A stretch of 12,111 bases of DNA from Prevotella sp. UBA4268 (GTDB taxonomy: Bacteria; Bacteroidota; Bacteroidia; Bacteroidales; Bacteroidaceae), in assembly GCA_002395135.1 (NCBI GenBank), contig DGWC01000048.1:1-12111 (forward strand). Direction: 5' to 3'. Both the position numbers and the translations under genes were made by a program. The notes under the pieces were generated by a model. It made no database searches. It was not told the origin of the DNA and worked only from the letters and a program-made list of their open reading frames with translations. How positions within the stretch are numbered: position 1 is the first letter of the stretch; every line of letters starts with the position of its first letter. Shown piece by piece: positions 6,384 to 12,111 of the stretch.

Positions 6384-7079
6384 TTATCCTTTGGCAAAGC
6401 CTGCGGTGAGCACGCTGATTTTCACCTCTCCCGCCTTCATAAGCTGTTTGCCGCATGCGGTGATGGTGGCTCCGGTGGTCACCACGTCATCGATAATCAG
6501 CAGGTGCTTGCCCTGAAGAGCGATGTTCTTGTTCAGCCGGAAAGCACTTTCCACGTTGTCGTGGCGGCCTCGGCGGTCTTTGCGCGTCTGGCTTTCCGCG
6601 AAGGATGTCCTTACCAACACCTGTTTCAGAATGGGGATTCCGGTAATCCCACTCACGCCGCGGGCTATCTCCATGCTTTGGTTGTAGCCTCGCTCGCGCT
6701 GCCTTTTCCGGGTCAGCGGCACGGGTATGATGGCATCGATGCCATCGAAGAAGCCGTCGGCCTGCATCTCCTGTGCCATCATGCGCCCCATTTCCTCGCC
6801 TGTCTCTGGGTGGTTGGCGTATTTCAGCCGGTAGAGCAGTCGGCTCACGGGCGAATGCGCCTCATAGAAAAACCATGCCGCGGCGCGCTCTATGGGAATC
6901 TGCAGCCAGAACAGTTTGGCCATTTCGTTGCGGTAGGCATTGCCGCTATATCCGGTTCGCGGCAGTTGCAGGTTGCACTTTCCGCAGACCAGTGCCTCCC
7001 CTACCGTCATCCTGCCACCGCATACGGGGCATGCCTGCGGGGAAATCAGGTTGAGCAATCGGCTCCAGAAACTAATCAT
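6384..7079 (-). CDS. comF: ComF family phosphoribosyltransferase-like protein, 231 aa
   Basis: ComF-type proteins have an N-terminal zinc ribbon and a type I phosphoribosyltransferase fold, and are linked to DNA uptake in naturally competent bacteria; in Bacteroidetes the role is not established. The zinc ribbon is CPVC/CGKC (Cys 17, 20, 32, 35). The family motif RGYNQ is at 130-134, and the PRPP loop LLIIDDVVTTGAT is at 193-205 with the Asp-Asp pair and the TTGAT turn. Length is normal. I chose ATG 7079-7077, which overlaps the recX end by 8 bp; another in-frame start at 7103 would lengthen the overlap. No signal peptide or membrane segment. It follows recX as a coupled pair. Confidence 0.93.
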   Translation of the reverse strand: MISFWSRLLNLISPQACPVCGGRMTVGEALVCGKCNLQLPRTGYSGNAYRNEMAKLFWLQIPIERAAAWFFYEAHSPVSRLLYRLKYANHPETGEEMGRMMAQEMQADGFFDGIDAIIPVPLTRKRQRERGYNQSMEIARGVSGITGIPILKQVLVRTSFAESQTRKDRRGRHDNVESAFRLNKNIALQGKHLLIIDDVVTTGATITACGKQLMKAGEVKISVLTAGFAKG

Positions 7080-7581
7080 CTTGCGGTTCGTATTCGTCGG
7101 CATCGTCTATGCAGCGGCGGATGATGTCCATGGTGAAGCCGCGCTGCATGGCAAAGCGTATCAGTTTGCCGTTCATTTCATAAGAGTTGTCGGCGCGGAT
7201 GCTTCTGCGCTTGCTCGTCAGGAGCGGGCGCAGTATCTCCACGTAGGTCTCGTCGTCCACCTCGCCAAGCACTTGCTGCTGAATGGCCTTGGGTATGCGC
7301 TTCACGAAGAGCGCCTGTTCAATCTTGCGCCGCCCCCATTTGCTGTAGTCTATCTTGTCGCGCACAAAGGCACGGCAATAGCGCTCCTCGTCGATATATT
7401 TGCCTTCAATGAGGCGGTCAATGATGCGTTGCTGTGCCTCTTCGCCGATGCCCCATCGTTGCATCTTGTCAGCCATCTCCTGTGGGCAGTGCTCCGCCGT
7501 GGCGCAGAGGGCGGTGAGTTTCAGATATGCCTCTTCTTCGGTATATGTTCGCATGAGCCGCTGATTGTTCATTTTTCTCAT
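7072..7581 (-). CDS. recX: RecX family regulatory protein, 169 aa
   Basis: RecX binds RecA filaments and limits RecA's recombinase and co-protease activity. The protein is helical throughout and carries the family core: an N-terminal EEEAYLKLTALCA helix, LIEGKYIDEERYCRAFVRDK (about 57-76), and KWGRRKIEQALFVKRIP (about 81-97). The C-terminal third has the repeat-like KLIRFAMQRGFTMDIIRRCI. Length suits the family. Start is uncertain: ATG 7581 is taken because it leaves an 8-bp gap to the LRR gene stop and has GAGG about 9 nt upstream. GTG 7593 would make an overlapping start, and ATG 7572 is also possible. The frame overlaps comF by 8 bp, so the two are probably coupled. No recA is in the window. 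Confidence 0.9.
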   Translation of the reverse strand: MRKMNNQRLMRTYTEEEAYLKLTALCATAEHCPQEMADKMQRWGIGEEAQQRIIDRLIEGKYIDEERYCRAFVRDKIDYSKWGRRKIEQALFVKRIPKAIQQQVLGEVDDETYVEILRPLLTSKRRSIRADNSYEMNGKLIRFAMQRGFTMDIIRRCIDDADEYEPQDD

Positions 7582-7589
7582 CTTTTGCC

Positions 7590-7724
7590 TCACTTCACCA
7601 CGTATTTCCGTCCGTTGCGGATATACATGCCGCGCTGCGGCACTGCCTTCAGCCTCCGGCCTTGCAGGTCGTAGAGCCGCTCCTCGCTGTCTCTGACTGC
7701 CGTTGGTACGTGGCTGATGCCCGT
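7590..7724 (-). repeat. 135-bp direct repeat, copy 1 (3' end of second LRR gene)
   Basis: It aligns without gaps to 8955-9089 (offset 1365 bp) with 7 mismatches; the 101 bp nearest the stop differ at only 2 positions. Identity ends abruptly beyond 7724/9089. It encodes the TGISHVP linker and sorting-like tail in the same frame in both genes. Confidence 0.95.
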
Positions 7725-8888
7725 CTCGTAATCCTCTATCGACAGTATGGTGCCGCTGTACATACTCTTTGCCTTTTCAATAATGTCCTTATGAACATAC
7801 ACATCTATCATGCCTATGCCTTGATACAACAACACGTCAAATAATTCTTTGTATGCATCAATATCCATGCTTTCAATAATCACACTCTTCAAATTGACGC
7901 AATAACGGAACACGTCATAACCGATGTAAGTTACGTTTTTCGGAATCGTTACCGATGTCAAATGATAGCATGCAAAAAAGGCAAGACTGCCTATGCTTGT
8001 CACATTATCGCCTATTGTGATTGAAGACAACTGTGTACAGCCACTAAAAGCATTTTCCCCAATCGTGGTTATGGTGTTTGGCAGCGTGATGCTTTCGAGA
8101 TTATAGCAATCGGAAAATGCTCTGTATCCGATATCCTTTACACCATCTGGTATTATGAACCTCGTCATGCTGCTGTATGAAAACCATTCGTAGCCAATTT
8201 TATCCATTCCTTCAGGAAACACCACGCTGTCTAAATTAGTTCCTATAAAAACCCCATCCGCTAATGTTGAACATGATGGAATGACAATCGACCTAAGGCC
8301 ATCACAATACATAAAAGCCCCATCGTATATCGTAATAACTGACTCCGGTATGTCAATCTCTTTCAATCCATGGCAAAAACGAAATGCCTCTGCATAAATC
8401 TCTTTGACAGTTCCTGGTATCCTGTAAGTTCCTTTTTTGCCTTCTGGAACAGCATAAAGTTCGGTCTTTTCTTTGTTAAACAGAACACCATCTGTAGCAC
8501 TTAGCCACTCGTTATCCTCGTCCACTTCAATTATTTGCAAAGATGGGCAACTTGCAATAGGATTACGGTAATCATGGTTACCGAAACGGAAAATTTCTGT
8601 TACGGTCTTTGGTATTACCAGCCTCTCAAGATTCTTTGATCTGATGGAATTAAAACTTATCAGTTTTACAGGAAACTTTTCTCCATCATACTCTACGGTA
8701 TCAGGTATCACAATCTCTCGCTCGCCTGCTTCCTGTACACCTTCTACTCTTAGAGTGTGGTCTAAAAGAACGCTATACGTGATTCCTCCTATCGTTATTC
8801 TGTCAAGGGCAAATGATGAGGAGGAAATGCTCAATAAGAGAAATATAGAGAAGAGTCTGCCTATTTGAGTGTATGTTCTTAGTTTCAT
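7590..8888 (-). CDS. BspA-like leucine-rich-repeat surface protein with type IX-like C-terminal tail, 432 aa
   Basis: A signal peptide (about 1-27: FSIFLLLSISSSSFA) precedes roughly eight to nine BspA-type leucine-rich repeats of the LRR_5 pattern, seen as LxxIxIPxxVxxIGxxAFxxCxxL (best at 160-340, for example LPNTITTIGENAFSGC and IPKNVTYIGYDVFRYC). BspA-like proteins act in adhesion at the surface of oral and gut Bacteroidetes. The last 30 residues, YDLQGRRL then RGMYIRNGRKYVVK, resemble the type IX secretion sorting tail, so outer-surface display is likely. I chose ATG 8888-8886: AAGGA lies 5 nt upstream, and an earlier ATG would add residues before the signal peptide. The tail and its DNA nearly match the upstream LRR gene, but the body does not. 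The body is visibly more AT-rich than the tail. Confidence 0.88.
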   Translation of the reverse strand: MKLRTYTQIGRLFSIFLLLSISSSSFALDRITIGGITYSVLLDHTLRVEGVQEAGEREIVIPDTVEYDGEKFPVKLISFNSIRSKNLERLVIPKTVTEIFRFGNHDYRNPIASCPSLQIIEVDEDNEWLSATDGVLFNKEKTELYAVPEGKKGTYRIPGTVKEIYAEAFRFCHGLKEIDIPESVITIYDGAFMYCDGLRSIVIPSCSTLADGVFIGTNLDSVVFPEGMDKIGYEWFSYSSMTRFIIPDGVKDIGYRAFSDCYNLESITLPNTITTIGENAFSGCTQLSSITIGDNVTSIGSLAFFACYHLTSVTIPKNVTYIGYDVFRYCVNLKSVIIESMDIDAYKELFDVLLYQGIGMIDVYVHKDIIEKAKSMYSGTILSIEDYETGISHVPTAVRDSEERLYDLQGRRLKAVPQRGMYIRNGRKYVVK

Positions 8889-8893
8889 ATGTG

Positions 8894-8898
8894 TCCTT
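8894..8898 (-). promoter_or_regulatory. Shine-Dalgarno site of the second LRR gene
   Basis: AAGGA on the minus strand lies 5 nt before ATG 8888. Good sites are rare in this window, so it supports this start and independent translation of the gene. Confidence 0.6.
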
Positions 8899-8914
8899 TT
8901 TATATAGGTCAACA

Positions 8915-8950
8915 TCAATTCGGATAATTGCTTTCAGAGAGAATGCTGCC
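8915..8950 (-). pseudogene. 36-bp fossil of the cysteine peptidase 3' end (direct repeat of 10683-10718)
   Basis: On the minus strand these 36 bp read GSILSESNYPN and a TGA stop, identical base for base to the last codons of the peptidase gene at 10718-10683. Here there is no gene body before them: they start 4 bp after the stop of the first LRR gene and end 26 bp before the start of the second. They are best explained as a duplication or cassette-exchange scar. The exact match implies a recent event or continuing gene conversion. Confidence 0.93.
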
Positions 8951-8954
8951 TGAA

Positions 8955-9089
8955 TCACTTCACCACGTATTTCCGTCCGTTGCGGATATACATGCCGCGC
9001 TGCGGCGCTGCCTTCAGCCTTCGGCCTTGCAGGTCGTAGAGCCGCTCCTCGCTGTTGCTGCCTGCCGCTGGCACGTGGCTGATGCCCGT
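8955..9089 (-). repeat. 135-bp direct repeat, copy 2 (3' end of first LRR gene)
   Basis: Partner of 7590-7724, about 95% identical over its length. It encodes the closing linker and sorting-like tail of the 568-aa protein. Together with the 36-bp repeat it brackets the second LRR gene. Confidence 0.95.
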
Positions 9090-10661
9090 TGCCTCCATTT
9101 CCACAATGCTCTCGAACTTGCTCCATCCTTCGGCAGCACGGTATTTCTCTGCACTGCCAGCAGGCACGTAAAGTGTGGCATTGATAGACAACAAGTCATT
9201 AGGCACATTCGGCATTTGGGGAGGGGCAGGAGAATGAAGTGTCATCTTTAAATCCTTCCACGCAAACGCATTATAGTCTATTTCTTTTATGCCGTTGCCT
9301 ACGGTCACCTCTTTTATATCATATCTGAATGCCTTTCTATGTATGCGTTTTACACTGCCTGGAACATCAACGGAACTGATGCCGGTAAAGTCGTAAAACA
9401 ATCCCTCCTTTAACTCCGAGATTCCGTCGGGAATTGCCAGATTGCTTACTTTCTCACCGTTCAGATAGAGACTTATGGCCTTTTGAGGAATCTCTGCGCA
9501 CACTAACCTTGAGGCAGCAACGCTACACCACTGCGCCATATCTTCTATATCAACCCGTGTGAGGTTGGAACATCCGTTCAGACATAAATCGCCCATTTTC
9601 TTTATACTCTTTGGTATCTTGAACGATTTCAACGACCGGCAGTAGGCAAACGAATAGTCACCGATGCTGCGGATGCTTTGGGGCAGCGACACCGAGTCGA
9701 TAGCATCGCAATAATAGAAGGCTCCGTCACCGATAGATGTCACATCAAAGGACTCCCCCTCGAATACAATCTTTTCTGGCACTTTTAGCAATCCTGAATA
9801 TTTGTTGTCATACAAGTCCTTGTATGTCACGGAAACTTCATTCCCGGAAGTCTTCTTGTAGCAGATGCCGTCCAACTCAAAATCATAAGAGGAATGGCGG
9901 GGAAGCCCCGAATTCTTTATATCTTGCGACATGAGCAAAAAGTCATCCATGCCATAGACGCGAATAGCATTCTCATAACAGGCCAAAGAACTCTGTATGC
10001 AGACCTGCGACCATGGAATAGTAGGATTAATTGCATGAAGGAATCCCCAGATGTTGCCTATTCCCTCAATCCAAACCATGTTGTTGTCGCCAGAAAAGAA
10101 ATAACAACGTCTCTTTTGGCCGGAAATCTCTACTGTCTTGATTGAGGACAGCATATAGGAAACATCATGCAGATACTCATCGCCTTCTTTTTCTTCCATA
10201 CATATCGCATATCCGAAATTATGTCTGTGATAGTCATACCAATACTGCATTTCTTTTCCTTTTCCCTTGTAACACTCTCCCACGGATAAACCGAAATCAT
10301 ATATGAGATATTGCGATGATTCACCTCGGGGGATAAAGTATACTTTCTTGTCCTTCTCTCGAATGGCACCATAATAGGCATAAGAAGACTGATATGACGG
10401 ATCTTGCTTCCAATACAGATAGACAATCTCTCCTGTTACTCCAAAGCCTGACGGTCCCTTTGCCATTACTTTTTTATAAACCACATCATTGATTGTGGTG
10501 TCACCTGTAATGGTGCAGGTCATGTCATGAGTATAAAAATTATTCGTATCTGGCGGATACACCCACGTCTTCCCCTCCACCACGAAAGGCAGATAATCGT
10601 CCTGTGCTTTTGCGATACAGGCTAAAGCCAGAAACAATATATAAAACAATACTCTTTTCAT
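8955..10661 (-). CDS. Multidomain BspA-like leucine-rich-repeat protein with type IX-like tail, 568 aa
   Basis: A signal peptide (1-19, cleavage likely after AKA, before QDDYLPF) leads into an N-terminal domain of about 240 residues (VVEGKTWVY, GDTTINDVVYKKV, YYGAIREKDKKVYFIP, YDFGLSVGE). I know this pattern from Bacteroidales surface proteins, but its function is unknown. From about 258 (YDFELDGICYKK) it continues with BspA-type leucine-rich repeats to about 470. A LYVPAGSAEKYRAAEGW segment (497-513) follows, as is common in these proteins, then a C-terminal tail, YDLQGRRL plus RGMYIRNGRKYVVK, resembling the type IX sorting signal. It is probably a surface adhesin or binding protein. It starts 21 bp after the peptidase stop, so the two are probably co-transcribed. 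The 3' 135 bp are shared with the next gene. Confidence 0.87.
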   Translation of the reverse strand: MKRVLFYILFLALACIAKAQDDYLPFVVEGKTWVYPPDTNNFYTHDMTCTITGDTTINDVVYKKVMAKGPSGFGVTGEIVYLYWKQDPSYQSSYAYYGAIREKDKKVYFIPRGESSQYLIYDFGLSVGECYKGKGKEMQYWYDYHRHNFGYAICMEEKEGDEYLHDVSYMLSSIKTVEISGQKRRCYFFSGDNNMVWIEGIGNIWGFLHAINPTIPWSQVCIQSSLACYENAIRVYGMDDFLLMSQDIKNSGLPRHSSYDFELDGICYKKTSGNEVSVTYKDLYDNKYSGLLKVPEKIVFEGESFDVTSIGDGAFYYCDAIDSVSLPQSIRSIGDYSFAYCRSLKSFKIPKSIKKMGDLCLNGCSNLTRVDIEDMAQWCSVAASRLVCAEIPQKAISLYLNGEKVSNLAIPDGISELKEGLFYDFTGISSVDVPGSVKRIHRKAFRYDIKEVTVGNGIKEIDYNAFAWKDLKMTLHSPAPPQMPNVPNDLLSINATLYVPAGSAEKYRAAEGWSKFESIVEMEATGISHVPAAGSNSEERLYDLQGRRLKAAPQRGMYIRNGRKYVVK

Positions 10662-10682
10662 CGTCGATCACTTTAAGGTTCT

Positions 10683-10718
10683 TCAATTCGGATAATTGCT
10701 TTCAGAGAGAATGCTGCC
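10683..10718 (-). repeat. 36-bp direct repeat, parental copy in peptidase gene
   Basis: These are the last 11 codons and stop of the peptidase gene, repeated exactly at 8915-8950. Bases on either side differ between the copies, so the identity is confined to 36 bp. Confidence 0.95.
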
Positions 10719-12111
10719 ACTGGTCATATCCACGGTAGCACCAAGAGGAGTTTCCAAGACATTGTTCTGTCGGACATATATTGTTCCGTTGTTAAGTATT
10801 CTCAACTTGCTGCCATTCTGTAATTCGACCTTTGCATTGCGCAAAGTCCCACCATCTATTACCAGTTCCCCGTTGTCTTGAACGGTAATATTTACGTTGC
10901 CATACAAATCTACTCTTGTGTTTTGTATGGTAAGTTTGCTTCCGCTTGGAATAACAATGTTTCGGTATAGGTATCTTCTGGAATCGTATATTTCATTTCC
11001 GCTGATAGTTACAGTTGAGTTTTGTAAGTCACTCAAGTTGATACCTTCTCCCCATACACTTCCTTTTGGGCCTATGAGATAGTTGCTGTCGTCAACATCA
11101 CTATCGGTTGAAATCCAATCTGCTGCTGTCGAAGGCTTGTCACCTATTCCCCAATTATAGTATCCGTCGCCATCACGATCCTCACAAATAATAGTTCTTG
11201 AAATACTATTTCCATATGCGTCTTTCATAATTATTGGAGCAATTAGGCGATAAACTTTTGCCATTAATGAATAATCATGGAAAAGGACAAATTGGTATTC
11301 GTTTGATGTTGAACTGTTTTTGAATATCCAATATGTCTCACCAATATGCATACTATTATGAGGGATAACAAAAGGATAGTCTCCTAGGACTTCAAAGCTC
11401 TCTCCTCCCTGAATAACATGATACCCGATAATTGCCATTGCATGACCTCCACTGAATAACGTATCAGCATACGTAGTGTCTGGGAGGAAATTGAGAAGTT
11501 TCCCAGATGCCAATGGACCATATTTGACTAATGCATTCTTTATACTATTTTCATTGTGTTCAATTTCACAGTAATTAGTAATACCAACAAGCATACTCGG
11601 AGCATGACCAGTGCATCCTTGACTGGGCAAGTCTTCAAATTTATAAACATCTTCTAAACATATTCCTGTGTCTCTTAAATAATCTAAAGCAATTAATGGT
11701 GAAACTCCATGTGAATATGGGCTATTTGCACCTCCATTGCAAGCGAGATCCCTTTCTGACAAGTCTAAATCAACCTTTTCGTTATAGTATAAGTTTACTA
11801 AAGCCTCCAAACAACTTACTCCAGCAAAAGCAACACAACAGTTACTATTTCCTTGACTTTGGACTTTGGTTATCCAATCAATTCCATGTCTATTTTTCCA
11901 AGTAAAATGATTTGTGTAAGAACCTGATGCATATGAAGATATCAGATCCTGGTGCTTGCCAACTTCAAAGACACCTCCTGCATAATACTCATAACCACCA
12001 CTTGACATATTATCGGGCATGCCAACCAACAATCTTCTTGTACCATAGTCTTTCAGTGAAATATCTGTTACACCTGCCCTCCACAACTTGCCGTGCGACA
12101 CATTGTATTCG
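10683..12111 (-). CDS. Papain-like (C1A) cysteine peptidase with beta-helix-like C-terminal domain, partial
   Basis: The frame is open through the right edge, so the N-terminus and any signal or pro-region are missing; 475 residues are visible. The papain active site can be read: oxyanion Gln in QGNSNCC, catalytic Cys (codon 11837-11835) followed by VAF, the downstream CNGG motif, His in GGHAMAIIGY (codon 11444-11442), and Asn in FKNSS (codon 11318-11316). Differences from papain are Val for the Trp after the catalytic Cys, Ser for the disulfide Cys three residues before it, and no Trp after the Asn. After the catalytic domain come a calcium-loop-like DRDGDGYYNWGIG, a D-rich stretch, and about 90 residues of short beta-helix-like strands (LTIQNTRVDLYGNVNITVQ and so on). 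It ends SNYPN, without the sorting tail of its neighbours. Probably secreted; substrate unknown. Confidence 0.88.
   Translation of the reverse strand, partial: EYNVSHGKLWRAGVTDISLKDYGTRRLLVGMPDNMSSGGYEYYAGGVFEVGKHQDLISSYASGSYTNHFTWKNRHGIDWITKVQSQGNSNCCVAFAGVSCLEALVNLYYNEKVDLDLSERDLACNGGANSPYSHGVSPLIALDYLRDTGICLEDVYKFEDLPSQGCTGHAPSMLVGITNYCEIEHNENSIKNALVKYGPLASGKLLNFLPDTTYADTLFSGGHAMAIIGYHVIQGGESFEVLGDYPFVIPHNSMHIGETYWIFKNSSTSNEYQFVLFHDYSLMAKVYRLIAPIIMKDAYGNSISRTIICEDRDGDGYYNWGIGDKPSTAADWISTDSDVDDSNYLIGPKGSVWGEGINLSDLQNSTVTISGNEIYDSRRYLYRNIVIPSGSKLTIQNTRVDLYGNVNITVQDNGELVIDGGTLRNAKVELQNGSKLRILNNGTIYVRQNNVLETPLGATVDMTSGSILSESNYPN

Noticed and set aside
6940..7674. Plus-strand frame of 244 codons
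   Set aside because: It is antisense to recX and comF, both identified by conserved motifs; its product shows only the reverse-strand bias of those genes.
8803..9126. Minus-strand frame of 107 codons spanning the LRR gene junction
   Set aside because: It reads the repeated LRR tail and the peptidase fossil out of frame, giving a low-complexity Arg/Ala/Gln-rich product.

Overview
The window looks like a Bacteroidales chromosome, most likely Prevotella or a close relative. The evidence is a GLPGLI-family protein beside a carboxypeptidase-regulatory-domain outer-membrane barrel, BspA-like leucine-rich-repeat proteins with a type IX secretion-like C-terminal tail, TAnnTTTG-type promoter boxes and few Shine-Dalgarno sites. 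The genus is an inference from these families. Every gene I accept lies on the minus strand, so gene order below runs from high to low coordinates.

12111-7590 is an accessory surface block: the 3' part of a papain-like (C1A) cysteine peptidase with a beta-helix-like tail, then two BspA-like LRR proteins (568 and 432 aa). The two LRR genes differ internally but share an almost identical 135-bp 3' end. A perfect 36-bp copy of the peptidase gene's last codons sits between them, so this block was assembled by duplication or cassette exchange.

7581-6384 holds recX and comF, overlapping by 8 bp and following directly on the second LRR gene. 6383-5909 is a 475-bp non-coding stretch with hairpin-forming repeats around four 22-bp AT-rich repeats arranged as two 44-bp units. 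It also carries a possible comF terminator and a promoter for the next unit.

5908-2060 is a three-gene envelope operon: an unrecognised 145-aa secreted protein, a GLPGLI protein (ATGA overlap) and an 844-aa outer-membrane beta-barrel protein. 2059-1846 carries the pyrE promoter and leader. 1845-1 holds pyrE (pyrimidine synthesis), a small SRPBCC/START-like protein and argH (arginine synthesis), which runs off the left edge.

The peptidase, LRR and GLPGLI/barrel proteins all appear to act at the cell envelope or surface. The housekeeping genes are a DNA-repair regulator (recX), a phosphoribosyltransferase-like competence protein (comF) and biosynthesis enzymes. No tRNA, rRNA, CRISPR array, transposase or phage gene was seen.
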